64,000 nt of DNA, taken from positions 14,536,049 through 14,600,048 of the forward strand of contig CM055095.1 in the NCBI GenBank assembly GCA_029204225.1, written 5' to 3'. Each line of letters starts with the position of its first letter. Within the stretch, counting starts at the first letter, position 1. Of this stretch, positions 52,501 to 64,000 are shown piece by piece. Origin of the DNA: Diphasiastrum complanatum. Its lineage: Eukaryota; Streptophyta; Lycopodiopsida; Lycopodiales; Lycopodiaceae. The notes below the pieces were generated by a model. That model was not told the DNA's origin. It was given only the letters and a program-made list of their open reading frames with translations, and ran no database searches. A program made the position numbers and the translations under genes.

Positions 52501-53749
52501 ACTTAAAAGCTAAAGTGTAATATCTAATATCACTAATTAATCGTCAATAAGTTTTAACCTTAGATTTGCTAAGTATTTTCGAAGAGCTTTGCTAATTTCA
52601 ATCTATCTGAAGTTATAACTTCTAACATAGGGCTCTACATTGTATAGAGCTATTATTGTGCCCTAAACACTAAACTAGCACTTGTTTATACTATAATAGA
52701 AGGCCAGGAATAAAATCAAAAAACAATTAAAAACACCTAAAAACAATTTGATAATCGAAATGTGATTCGAATCAACTCATGGAACGTTAGCATATTGACA
52801 TGCCCGATATTTTTAGGGCTATTGAAGAAGTGAAGGCAGGTGCAAAGTGAAATGGCCCAATGATTCAAATGAATGCAAGCTTGTGAGCCTTTTTTTAGGT
52901 TAAAAATAATCCACTTATGACTTAATAGCTAGGGTCCACCTACCTACCATCCTCACCAAAGTGTTTGATAGAAATAATGGGAATGATCTATTTTATTGTT
53001 GATAACAATTTGGATTCCTTTCTTGGCCTCACTAAAGCCCTCTTCCCAGTTGCCAACCCTGCAGTAGAATTTAAGGGTGGTTTCACATTGAAGCTTCCAG
53101 GGCAATTTCAAAATTTGCACTTACCCCCCAATTTGAAAGCCTAGGTCCCTCATTCCATGTGAAAGGCCCTTTCATTTGGAGGGCAAAGCATTTATTACAT
53201 GATGTGAGAAGAATATCAAATTCTAGTTAAATGGAATAATCGAGAGATTTAACATTTTTGAATTTGAGGGATACATAAGTATAAGAATGCTAATTGGTAC
53301 ATGCACTAACTGTAGATAGTCATAAACTATCTAGCATCAATATCTTGCACACGATGAAGTTCTTTCACACATTCAACACCACTTCAAAGCAAATGCAACT
53401 CACCAATATCTGGAACAAAGTAAACATCCAGATCATATATATTATAGGCATAGATAGGGCAAAAACACACATAAATCTTTCAATGCTAAATGATGGCTAG
53501 ATGTTGAAGTGGCTAGAATCGTTAGTTCTCACATGAACTAAGTAAAATTTGACCACCAGGTGATTTCATGCCATCATTAGTAGTGAGGCCAAAATTGACA
53601 TATCAAGAATCAATTATAAAACTTCAATTTTCTATATTTTTCAACCTTAATGAATCACTTGCCATTTCCTTGATTCCAATTGCAAAACAATACTCTTGTG
53701 GTGTAGAACCATCATTATTAAAGATGATGCCAAACACGTGGATGATCAA
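49563..53749. other. AT-rich DNA, no gene recognised
   Basis: After a short ATAG/TA repeat the sequence is AT-rich and low in long frames. Short frames (for example 49862-50182 and 51150-51428) have no recognisable motif. Between 52190 and 53290 no gene and no clear repeat is seen. Confidence 0.35.
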
Positions 53750-54743
53750 GACTTTAGGTACTTTGATCTACAAAGCATGAGAAGAAGTGATGAAAGTGCA
53801 TGAGTATGTACTTAGGATCAAGTCTCTCAACAAAGAATTAGTTTCTATTGGAGAGAAGATTCTAGACAATGAGCTTGTACAAGTGATCCTCAATGGCTTA
53901 GGAGATTAGTTCTTCAATTTGGTTCAAAGTTTTGCCATCCAAGACACTTTTTCATCAATTGATAAGCTACATTGTGTGCTAGTGGCTGAAGAGTGTAGAA
54001 TGCTCCATGCAAAAGCAAGGATGGGTTCCTTATCATTGCAAGATTGAGATGAGAAAGTAAATTTTTCATTCAAAGGCAACAAGAAGACCAAGGAATCCAA
54101 TAAGGATCAAGCAAAGGAGGCCAAGGAGGAGGATCAAGCATCAAGTTCAAAGGCAAAGGACAAGTCAAGGCAAAAATGCTCTTGTGGTAAGAAGGGGCAT
54201 TTTGTATCTGAATCCTACAAGAGGCAAAGAGCACAAGAGGAGGAGAACAAACAAGGAAACATTGCACATGAAGAGGGGGAAGATGAAGGAGATCTATTAT
54301 TGATGGCATCTACATCCTCACCAACAAGCAATAGCAATTCAAGAGACACTTGGTGGATTGATAGTGGGGCAAGTTCACACATGACTTATGAAAAGGACTT
54401 TTTCTCAACTTTACACTCTTTCAATGATGCTAGAAATTTTGTCATTACAACAAGTGATGAAGAGTGTAGGATGGATGATGCTGGTACCATCTCTTTGTGT
54501 CTAGAATCATCAAAAAGTATGGATCTAGAAAATGTTCTTTATGTACCATCAATCACCAAAAATACGCTAAGTGTTGGTCAACTTTTGGAAAGTGGTTTGG
54601 ATGTCCACTTCAAGCATGGTGTTTGTTCCATTTTGAAGAATGATAATCGCATAGCAAAAGGATTTAAACAAGGGAGATTGTTTAAATGGGAGGCTTATGT
54701 TGCTATTGAGAGTGCAACTAACAATTTTGGTGACAATAAGTAG
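53750..54743 (+). pseudogene. Copia element 2: gag and protease
   Basis: Decayed gag (VHEYVLRIKSLNKELVSIGE, LDNELVQVILNGLGD) with stops, a Lys-rich linker, a defective zinc knuckle (CSCGKKGHFVSES, last Cys lost and spacing short) and, in an open frame from 54300, WWIDSGASSHMTYEKDFF (protease), LENVLYVPSITKNTLSVGQL and a LFKWEAYVAI end. Integrase, RT and RNase H are absent; the sequence passes into non-homologous DNA and then an LTR-like end, so a large internal deletion removed pol. Confidence 0.82.
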
Positions 54744-55291
54744 AGATTGTAGAATCTACGTGTTTTCCACCAAAGAAGTTGTCGATGGTGGAAATATGAT
54801 CTTTCATGCATGGAAGACTTGAAAACTTGAAGAAGCATGTATGGATCATCACCTTATCCAAATCATTGATGGTTTGGAGTCAAATCAAGTGGAGGAGCAA
54901 GCTCGAGACCCGAGGACTCCAAGAAAAACCTTGAATAACAATGATAGAGCCATCAAGGCTCATTCATATGAATCAAGCAAGGCAAGTTGTCTTTGACAAC
55001 ATTTTTTATGCATTTAATAGCTTAATTGATGTATCATCAAGTGCACAAAAAGCCTTGAAATTCATAGCTTGGCATGATGTTTAGTTTTGAAGTGTGCTAC
55101 ATGTATATACACACATTTATGGAACATCTTGTAAGGGATCTTTAAAGAGGTGGTGAAAGATCCTTCATGGACATCATTCTCTACTGGAGTCTCAAAAGTT
55201 CCTTGTTTGTAGCTGGAATTTTTAGAAACTTCTAAAGTATTCATTCATCTAGCAAAGAGAGTTGTAAATAGATCAAGCTAAATTTGAGGAG
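54744..55291 (+). other. Copia element 2: deleted interior, polypurine tract
   Basis: Fragments such as EEACMDHHLIQIIDGLES resemble pre-RT linker sequence. A purine-rich AAATTTGAGGAG ends at 55291, next to TGTGAGAAATTGCC. Confidence 0.5.
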
Positions 55292-55795
55292 TGTGAGAAA
55301 TTGCCAAAAATTTGGCAAATCTAGCTTGATCAAAACCATGTAAATTGTACATATGTGGGTCCTGCATGTGTGAGGACATGGTGACACGTGGGAATCCACA
55401 CTAGAGTAGGTTAGATCAAGTCTAAAAAGTTGTTCAAGTTAGTCTGGTAGTGGATCCTACATTATAGGACCAAATTCCTAGATTTATGGAGCAGGTTGAT
55501 CAGTCTAGCCACCTACATGGCAAGACTCAAGGATGAGGCTAGAATGCAAATTAGGGAAAGAAAGCTCAATCATATTCCTTATTACATGCTAGATTTTCAC
55601 CTAACTCAAGGTGGGAAAGAGGCTATTTATGTAGCATCATCTCTCCATAGTAATGCCTTAGATTATTCTCAAGTGCTCATTGGCAAACTCGACACTCTAC
55701 ACATTGTATATTGTTTTCCTTTGGATCTAAGCAAGAACTAAGTGTTCTTAACATCATTTGTTGTCTATAGGTCGTACTGAGTACTGTTTCACACA
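55292..55795 (+). repeat. Copia element 2: probable 3' LTR
   Basis: Begins TGTGAGAAATTGCC after a polypurine tract and may end TTTCACACA at 55795, giving inverted ends. No second LTR was found in the window, so the right border is uncertain. Confidence 0.45.
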
Positions 55796-56056
55796 TGTGT
55801 GGGGTGTACATCACTTTTGATTAATGATTCTGGGTTGCTCTTGCTTGATACATGCTTGATTGTCAATCTAGATCTCAATTTTGTGTGTCTAGTTTGCATT
55901 TGTTTTATGATCAATCAATGAACCACTCTTGTGAGCCATTAATAGACTCAAGGAAGGTCAAAAGTACTGTACTTTGACAAATAGGAGCACTCCAAATTGA
56001 TTTATTGGGCTAGATATGACCCATCTCAAGATAATTTTCCATTCGATATTAGTCTA
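55796..56056. other. Unassigned flank
   Basis: AT-rich, nothing recognised; the part near 55790-55830 resembles DNA next to the LTR end at 61211. Confidence 0.3.
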
Positions 56057-56960
56057 TCTCTTCCATTCAAGAAAACCGATATGGTTCTCTAGAAATAGGG
56101 TGACTCCCTAGAATTAACTCAATCTTGTGATCTACTGACCTAAAAGGTGGTAAACCATGAGGTAATTCAACTGGAAAAACATCTTTAAATTCATCTATGA
56201 TCTTACTCTTCTCAATTTGCTCTTGATCTAAATCCACTGAGTTAAGAATTTTAGAAAAATCATAACTATTTAGATGCATTTTATAAAAATCCAAAATGGG
56301 TTTAGCAAACCAAGAATAAGTTTCATACTGTGAATAAAAAAATTTCATTACATTTGTCATTGAAACCATCTCATATGGATGAATATATTTGTCTCCAAAC
56401 AATGTAACTACTTTATCCCCCTCTCGAATTGAGAGCACATGCTTCTCAAAATCAATATTAGGAGATTTTCTAAATATCCACTCATAGCCTAGAATTACAT
56501 CCATATGTGCTAAATTCAAAACATAAATCATCCACAATCATAAATGATTTTCTAAGAATTTCTATAAATTCTTCCCACATACTGGATTTTGCTTGAAAAT
56601 TACGCCACCACGACGAACCCTTATCATGAAAAACTAGAGCCATGTTCTCAATCTTTTTCTCTTCAAAAATTATGTGTAGAGTAAAATAACTGGTCCACTT
56701 GGTCAATCAATCATCTACCACCTTAGAATTCTTCTCCTTCCTCTCCCTTGAATATGGTTTAGGTTGAAACCCTAGATTCGGCGAGGATAACGTCTTAACT
56801 TGATCTAGCAACACTTCCATCTATTGTTCCTACAAAATGTTTTGATTGTTCATTTCATTAAGTGCACTCAATTGTTGAAAAATCCACAAATAGTTCAGCA
56901 CATGTACCATTCCCTCGAGACTTGTATTATCCTTGGCCATTATTGATCACATAAAATAAG
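56057..56960 (-). pseudogene. Gypsy element 4: gag, protease and RT-entry remnant
   Basis: Minus strand: a gag helix (MALVFHDKGSSWWRNFQA, about 56590-56645), then directly the end of the protease region (MDVILGYEWIFRKSP) and RT entry (EFKDVFPVELPHGLPPFRSV, VDHKIELILGSHPISREPYR). The knuckle and protease active site are missing. It stops at 56057 before the RT palm. Confidence 0.78.
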
Positions 56961-57439
56961 AATTTGCTTCAATTAGTTGACAGATCTGAAATCTTCAACC
57001 AAAAGTGAAAATAACTGTGACCTGATAAACTGGCTTATTATTCAAACCTCCTCATCACCCACGTTTCAACCATTGTAAGTTCAAAATGATTAGGGGAGTG
57101 ATGGTAGACAAATGCCCGATGTCCAAGATCAAGGTCCCAGATGTCTCCTAGGAGATATCTCAAGCAACTCCTACAACATCATCCAGAAGAATTACATTAG
57201 TCTATAGAACTTTTAAAAAACTAGTCACCATTGAGAATGAATTTCAAGAATTTCTCAAAGATTATTGTTATTTCCATGTCCAATATGTGGGATTCGGAAT
57301 AATTCTTGACATGGATAGCCAATACTCTTATATATAAGGTTCTTAGTTACGCCATGCCATTTTGGACTTGGCCGGCAATGTGATTAATAATCTTATGAGG
57401 GCCCAGATCTATAATTAAAATTATGGAACACTTGCATGG
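56961..57439. other. Unassigned, perhaps LTR left part
   Basis: No coding signal. It may contain the start of the LTR-like repeat that ends at 57750. Confidence 0.25.
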
Positions 57440-57750
57440 TGTTTGACTGCTATTATGCAAGAATAGGAGGTCAATTGCTTTTGATAGGAATGGAGAGATC
57501 CTAGAAGAAATATTATCTAGTTCTTGGAGAGTATATATCCTTGTGGAACTCGCCCATCTCCTCATTGTCTGTTCTAATTTCAGAAGCCAGGATCCCCTCC
57601 TCTCTTGTATTCATTCACCTTGGCTTGGAGGTGAAATGGTTAGGGTATTGACCTGCCATTTCTTGTTGGTTGGGTGGTTTTGCCCCATACGTGTCCTTTT
57701 GGTTGCATGTAACAAAACCTGAGAATATCTTCACTTGGCGATTGTTATAG
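57440..57750 (+). repeat. LTR-like repeat followed by primer site
   Basis: Shares AACTCGCCCATC, GGTTAGGGTATTGAC, TTGGTTGGGTGGTT and GTGTCCTTTTGG with 61867-62147 in the same orientation. TGGTATCAGAGC follows at once. Confidence 0.6.
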
Positions 57751-57762
57751 TGGTATCAGAGC
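57751..57762 (+). other. Primer-binding site, initiator tRNA-Met
   Basis: TGGTATCAGAGC directly after the LTR-like end. Confidence 0.75.
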
Positions 57763-59075
57763 TAAGGATTGCATCAATCAAAAGGTGGACTCGAGATTCT
57801 TGCTTTTTGCAGTTTTTTGGTGAATCTCTTTGCTTTTTGCTTCCAGGTGGTGGAATTGACCTCCAAGTAGGTGGCTTCTCAGATTTTGATGTACTTTCAG
57901 CCTATTGGTCATGATTATGGACTTTTTCCATAGAAAATGATAGAAATAAATGGATTTTTGACTGTCTTTTGAGATTTTTTTAACTAAAATTCAAATTTTT
58001 AGCTTGAAATTTATCAAAGGTATTGATCTTAAACGTTTTTCAGAATTTTACTTGTTATTTTACAGTCATTATGATTGATTCTAATGATTGCATGCTAGTT
58101 GAAAATTCAAAAGGGTGCTTAGATAGTTATTTTTAGCCAAAAAAAAATTGGGGTTTTTGGCTAGGAATTGACTAAGATCAAAACTTTTAGTGCTTGCATG
58201 TTATTGATTTATAGGAGATTTGGTCTGATTGCACTTGCATATGGGTTTGATCCACAAAATTTTGCAAAAATGGTTGAAAATTGATCAAAAAACATGGTTT
58301 ATCCTGAAGAATTAAGGTTTTATTAACTTGAATAACTCTCAATTGGTGGTCTGAGCTTGTTGGATTTTTTTATAAGCTTTTACAGATCGCACATATGAAT
58401 CCTAGGTGGTAGGGTGACATGGCAAGTGCCTTGATAACCCCCTCTCCCTCTGTACTGTGCTTTACAGCGACCAAATCGAAAACCTGTAGCAAAGGTTATG
58501 GTCGTTGGCAGTTTTTAGACTAAAATTTGAAATTTTCTGAATGTTTTGATTGCATGCATGCATTTGGAACTGTACAGTGCTTTTCTAGTGTTGAAAATGT
58601 TTGGATGAACCTATATGCATGATTGGATACATGATACGGGGTGGTACAACAGGTTAATCAAAGTAATTTCATGCGTAAATGCTATTTTTGAAAAATCTAG
58701 TCAAAAAGCTGATTTTCGAATTACTAGGCAGTTTACGAAAAAAAAATTATTTTTTGGTGAAAATGATGCATGTTGAGTCTGATGCATGCAGGATGCTTCA
58801 AAATGAGTTCAAAATAGGATAGCACCTGTGAAACTGATAGATCGACATTTTTTATCGATTTTCACAATTTGGTCCATATCGAACGAATTTTGAAGATCCC
58901 AGTTTCATAAATTTTTAGAGTGATCCTTAAAAGTTTGATATTTTTCTAAACCACTCTGATATTAATTAAACAAAATTTGCTTAATAAAGTGAAAGACCTT
59001 GTTGAAATAATATCAGCCAGTTATGAAGGTCCAGTACTTTTTACTTTAGTTGAAGATTTCAGATCAGTCGACTAA
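57763..59075 (+). other. Non-coding interior of the LTR-like element
   Basis: AT-rich, stops in all frames, no gag or pol motif. Fits the interior of a non-coding LTR derivative. Confidence 0.4.
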
Positions 59076-60600
59076 TTAAGCTAATGTTATCGTTTCAGGT
59101 ATATGCCATAACTCCTCCATAGATAGCTTGTTCACAAGAGCAACATTACAAGCATTTACACATTCTCTTGGATCTAGTTTATATATGCCTCCAAATCTAG
59201 ATCCTAGTGCAAGTATCTCATCATTCTTCTTGATAGTACAAGTATCAACATTGAATTTCACATCAAGGCCATTATCAAGCAATTGGCCAACACTAATAAG
59301 ATTCTTTGTAAGCTTAGGTACAAAAAGAACTTTAGTAAGAGGAAGAACTTTAGAAGATGCAAGCTTTAAGGGAATATTTTTAATTCCTTCAATAGGACAT
59401 TCATAATCATTTGCAGTGTATATTGATTTCTTGGCTCCATCATAAGGTGCAATAAAAAGGGAAAGAGTCCTTGGAGCTACACATATATGAAGAGGCTCCA
59501 CTATCAATATACCATAATCCATCCTTCTTGAAAAGAGATGATGAGAAACTAGAGACCATAAGAGATCCCTCTCCATCACTTGCAATAGTGTCTTCCTTCT
59601 CATTGGTGATGTTGGCTTGCTTGAGTTGATTCTTCTTCTTGAAGCAATTGGTGGCATAATGGTCTTTCTTGCCACAATAAAAGCACTTGATCTTCTTCTT
59701 CTTGAGCTTAGATATAGAAGAACTCGAGGAGTCATCCTCCTCCTCATCTTTGGCTTTGGCTTTGGTTTTGCCCTTGCTTGAGGATTGTTGATATTGTCTC
59801 TTGCTCCTCCCTTTGTGCTTGTCCTTGACAAATAAAGCTTTGCCATCATTATGAATGAGTGAAAGCTTGTCCATCCTCAATAGTTTGTACTCTTGTCTTG
59901 ATTCTTCATAAATAAGCACACTTTGAAGGGCCTCCAAGCTTGGTAGCTCCTCCTTAATGGCATAGGATTGGACAAGGTTGTCAAATTCATTTCTCAAGCC
60001 ATTGAGAAATGACTTGGACTAGCTCACTTTGATTGATAGAATCACCAATGCATGCAAGCTCCCTATGAATATCCTTGACTCTCAAAACATAATTAGATGC
60101 ACTCTCATCACTCTTTTGACTACTTTGGAAAATTTTATTTCTAAGAGTGAGGAGCCTAGAGGTGTTCTTAGCCTCATAAATAGTCTTGAGACAGACAATC
60201 CCAAGCTTCTTTGATTGTAGTGCAAGTACCTATCCCCCTCAATATCTCATTAGAGACACTCATCTTAATGTAGTGGAGAGCCATCCTGGCTCTCTTCTTG
60301 TATTTTTGAACCTCTTGAAGAACTTGAGGCTCTTCTTCAAGGCCAAGAACAATGTCCATCACATCTTAAAGTATCAAGATGTACTCCATCCTCAACTTCC
60401 ATATTGAATGATTGGCAGTGGACAATCTCTCACTTGGTTCCAACAAGAATGAACCCATTGAAGTCATCTAAAGTGAAATTAACTCAAATGATGAACAAAA
60501 AATGTTGCTATACAGTCACAATAGGATCCGATAATGATGTGTTATCTCCTCCTATGCAAGGTCTTGCAACAAACTGTGAGATGATTCTCACTAGCTATTC
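59076..60600 (-). pseudogene. Copia element 3: gag and protease
   Basis: Minus strand: gag (YKKRARMALHYIKMSVSNEI at 60362-60174, TTIKEAWDCLSQDYL), NEFDNLVQSYAIKEELPSLE, a Lys-rich linker, an intact knuckle CFYCGKKDHYATNC (about 59650-59691), protease WYIDSGASSYM (about 59490-59520), then after a frameshift VLFVPKLTKNLISVGQLLDN and MEELWH of the pre-integrase region. The sequence ends at 59076; integrase and RT are absent. Confidence 0.83.
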
Positions 60601-61198
60601 AAATCTCTCCAAACCTAGACCTACTTCACATCAAATGATGGACTATAGGCAAAGTTAGGATCCAACACTCTTAGCACGTGTGAAATACATTAAGAAACCA
60701 AATTTGACTCAAATACAATGATATTGCATGAAACAAAATGGCTAAGATCTCAAAACAATGCCTAGATCACATATAGATAAGATTGATAAGCATTCAATTG
60801 TGATTTGGGATCAAACAAGCAATCTCTTGACCAAACCAATTTGTGTCCACCGGGGTCTAGGTGCCCTACCTAACCCTCTTCAAAAGCTTATAGTTTGTTA
60901 TTGGCACATCCAAATGGAATGAAACTAATTGCATCAAAAATTAGACAACACTAGCTTCAAAACAAGCTATCTAGCAAGATTTTTGGATCAAACATGAAAG
61001 AGAACTCTCAAACTGAAATTGGATATTCCTCACACGTGTTTGTACAGTACCAGGTCAGACCCAATCAATGCCCTATTGATCTCTATTGATCCAAGATTAA
61101 ACAAGATAGCTAGGAAAATGGATCTTGACCATTTCTAACTCAATATTGGTGGAAAATTTTCAAACTAATGGATGGAAATTCATGGTAGCCTTAGGTAG
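60601..61198 (-). other. Copia element 3: leader
   Basis: Non-coding DNA between gag and the primer site; a few stops interrupt any extension of gag. Confidence 0.4.
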
Positions 61199-61210
61199 GC
61201 TCTGATACCA
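61199..61210 (-). other. Copia element 3: primer-binding site
   Basis: Minus-strand TGGTATCAGAGC (plus-strand GCTCTGATACCA), preceded by an LTR-like end TTCACA. Confidence 0.8.
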
Positions 61211-61600
61211 TGTGAATTTCACACGTGTGGAGTGCCCACTACATGTGATTTAGATCTCCTAAGGTGTGTGGATGCACAATGATCAAGATTAGATTGAGAT
61301 TCAAGATTTATCTTACTCTCAATGGCAAAAACACACTACTACATGCATTAACTCACTTCCAAAGTACATACACACGTGTGGGAAGTTTTCCAAAAAAAGA
61401 TCAACTTAGAGTTGAATGATAAAAGTAGGCTAGATAGCATGAGTGTCGCTGGCTTGATAGTCCAGATCAGATAGATCAATAGATAAGAGTCTAATGGTCT
61501 GATAACAAAAGACATTCATTAGCTATCTCTCTCTCTAGTCGATGTGCATCTCACTCTAATATATACACAATTATAGTTACTCTATCATATGCCAGCCTTG
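61211..61600 (-). repeat. Copia element 3: 5' LTR (extent uncertain)
   Basis: Lies directly upstream of the primer site on the minus strand and ends GAAATTCACA. A TATATATTAG-like box on the minus strand at about 61555 fits an LTR promoter. No second copy is in the window, so the far border is a guess. Confidence 0.45.
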
Positions 61601-61866
61601 GGATGAGTGGGCATGAAGTCCGGATAGTGGTAATGGAAGTACAAGACATTGGTTCGCCATTAAGATTTCAACTGCGTCTCTTGTGCAAAAAAAATTTGAA
61701 TCCTTTCTGTGCGCTTGGATGTGATATTCCAATTTTGAGTTTTTTTTTTTTAATTTTGTCTTTAATTTCTGAACATGATGGCTAGGACTGAACACTACCC
61801 GTGCCAAAACCCTTGTACATCCTTACCGTGCCCGTGTCCGTCCTGGAACTGGTCCGCAACGTGGCA
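61601..61866. other. Unassigned
   Basis: No gene or clear repeat between the putative LTR and the next LTR-like repeat. Confidence 0.25.
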
Positions 61867-62147
61867 GAAAGCAGGTTTGGCTGAGGGAGATTAAGAAGCT
61901 TTAGAGATCAACAAGGGAATATTCTCTCTCTCTTGAGAAGAATAAGTCTAGTGGAAACTCGCCCATCCTCCTATTGTGAATTGTGATTCTTGAGCCAGTT
62001 CTTACTCTCCTCTCTTGTGTTCTTCACTGTGGCTTGGGGGTGGATTGGTTAGGGTATTGACTAGCCTCTCATATTGGTTGGGTGGTTCATGCTCCACAGG
62101 TGTCCTTTTGGTTTGCATGTGATTGGAATCTTGTAGATCTTCACTTG
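61867..62147 (+). repeat. LTR-like repeat, second copy
   Basis: Direct repeat of 57440-57745, ending TCTTCACTTGG. It lacks a following primer site, as expected of a 3' LTR. Confidence 0.55.
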
Positions 62148-64000
62148 GTGGAACTACAGAAAAGGTAAGATTTTATTCATTTGTTGTTCTTTTCATTCTA
62201 ATTCTTATGTATTTAATGTCATTGTTAGTAATTTGCTCATTCACCTTATTTGTAATGATAGTTCACTCTTGAGCCATACAATCTCGACGAAGTGTATAGA
62301 TTGCAGCAAGAGTTGATCAAAACTTTTGTATCAAATGGTGTCAGTTTTGTTCCAGAGCTTGAGGGCACAGGCTGCTCCTGCTTTAATAGCCTTTCAGGCT
62401 GCTCAGGATGCAGATCTTATTATATACGATCAAAGAGGCATATAGGTCCTTCCTAATACAGAGGAAGACAAAATAATAGGATAGGAGATTGTTGCCTATA
62501 CAGCTCCTGATACTGATATAGAAAATAAAGAAAAACTTATTAAATAGGATTTCAAATGTACACAAATGTATATATATTGCCATCCAAAAAAGGAGATACA
62601 ATCTCACATGTAAACAACCCATTTATGGGATTTTTATTGATATCAATATAGATTGTTATAATTAAGTTGTGCCCATAATACAATACTGTATTGCAGTTTT
62701 TTAGATTGATAAGAAACAATAATCTTGTTTTCATCTTCAATAACGATGATGGACATGTATTTTCTGATAATAAATCTTAGTGTTCTTCTATCAGTTCGAT
62801 AGTTTTGCCAATATCTCTGCATTTGATCTTGAGCTCCTGTCTTTTACGTACATGCATAAACTTAACACATAGTATGTTACATTTAGTATAAAGATTATAC
62901 GAGCAATTTTTGAAAGAAACGATTCATAAAGAATAGAGTGTTTATAGTTACTTACGAGTTTACCATTGGAAATGAATCTGAAGTTTGAAGGCATATCATC
63001 TTGTAGGAGCAACAATTCATGTCTGATGTAATTTAGGCTTCAATCTTCTTCCACCTCAACACATGTCAAAAAGTGCATCATTGTATTTTATTTGTGTCCA
63101 CTGGCCTCCAAGTCTTGATCGAGTGGCGTCCATTTTTTTTTTGATATTTTTCCTTCTTTGATAATGGAAACATAAGCTCAACATTTGTTTTTCTATTTGA
63201 TAATGAAAGCACATGGAAGACATTTTAATTATGCATTCTATATCTTCATCTGATTTCTTGTCCCAGACTTTATCCATAAGTTCATATAATAAACTATCTG
63301 ATAAATTTTTGCTTACAAAAATCGTTGGGGATTTGTGTACATTGACACTTGAAAAAAAATTCACAAATATATAGCGAATTCCAGCCAACTGGCAATCACA
63401 TTTGAAGACCTAATTTGTTAGTATAAATCAGCTGTTCATACATCTCATTATGAATGTTCAACATCTGAAATATTATTGTAAATTGTGAAGGGGCTAAGTG
63501 TTATTACACGACGCTTCCTGCGCTCTTATCAAGCAGATCATTCACAATCAGAAAGTATTATAGTTAGCTCTCTATCAAGCTTTCAAGCTTAAACTCTCTT
63601 GAGCATTCTAGCTCAATCCTTAGAGATTTATTTAGAGTTGGTATTGCGCTGCTGCTAATCAGGGAAGCTGCTTATTTGCAGACTTATTCTCAGTTACTCA
63701 GAGACAGCTTAGAGTGCGCGGTTTCTATTCGCTATTGTCTTGCACTCATTAGCATCTGATTTTATTTTTCTGAATCAATACTATTTCTCATTGTGTTCGG
63801 TTTATGTCAGAATGCATGCATCTCTGTATTGTTTTTGTAGCTGATAAAATTGTTTGAGAATTCAATACTTTATGTTTGGCTACGTGATCACTTAGTATCT
63901 AGCGAAAGTTAGTTGCTAAAGATTGGACGTGATTTCTATCACTACTGTTTTGTTCAATTTGATAGGCATAGTCATGCATTGGAAGTAGGAAAAGTTTTTG
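62148..64000. other. AT-rich right end, no gene recognised
   Basis: No convincing coding region. Frames at 62383-62622 and 63056-63388 (minus) are AT-biased without motifs. The last 500 bp has a T-rich region resembling an LTR transcript end, but no partner is present. Confidence 0.3.

Noticed and set aside
52741-53300. Possible small RNA or tRNA gene
   Set aside because: No tRNA-like arms or conserved boxes could be made out.
63056-63388. 110-codon minus-strand frame
   Set aside because: AT-biased, no motif, no relation to neighbours; likely a chance frame.

Overview
The window is a repeat-dominated stretch of nuclear DNA from a land plant. Evidence: Ty1/copia and Ty3/gypsy (chromovirus) elements primed by initiator-Met tRNA (TGGTATCAGAGC), plant hAT transposases (BED finger, DUF659 core, CERNW dimerisation motif), telobox-like AAACCCTA motifs and GT-AG introns. 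Nested, heavily decayed elements and very low gene density suggest a large genome; a fern or another non-seed plant is a guess. No rRNA, tRNA or CRISPR was seen.

Layout. (1) 1-5140: the last exons of one ordinary gene (a single-pass membrane protein). (2) 5140-24190: nested mobile DNA. A decayed hAT transposase gene was hit by a copia element (target duplication GTTGA); a ~16.1 kb inversion, breaking inside the copia reverse transcriptase, then split both. The copia 5' half and hAT 5' part now read leftward (5403-12231) and their 3' parts read rightward (21495-24186). The inverted segment also holds two gypsy remnants, a gypsy with paired LTRs (16375-19781), a LINE scrap and a hAT MITE. (3) 24190-26540: small hAT-like MITEs with CxxxG ends, 8-bp target duplications or (TA)n flanks, and subterminal arrays of short palindromic motifs. 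(4) 26216-40350: a hAT-like element (D1), opened by a LINE that is itself opened by a young gypsy chromovirus (28915-33619, duplication GTCAC). Downstream lie 363-bp repeats, a ~1.4 kb palindrome and a fragment of a second, convergent gene. (5) 40384-44988: the best preserved hAT-like element (B1), with GGTACC-rich ends, a spliced open 866-codon transposase-like gene and a convergent 121-codon gene (ORF2). (6) 45000-49311: B2, an internally deleted relative whose reading frame joins BED finger to AT-hooks, fused to a truncated inverted D element (D2). (7) 49311-64000: AT-rich DNA with copia and gypsy scraps and a possible non-coding LTR element at 57440-62147; no convincing host gene.

How parts work together. 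Only the left-edge gene looks like host coding DNA. The likeliest under-described system is the hAT-like family in which a transposase gene and a small charged gene converge between motif-rich ends. Three loci carry recognisable pieces of the small gene, and shortened copies keep the DNA-binding parts (BED, AT-hook) while losing the catalytic core, as expected for titrating or repressor derivatives. This is inference from sequence alone.
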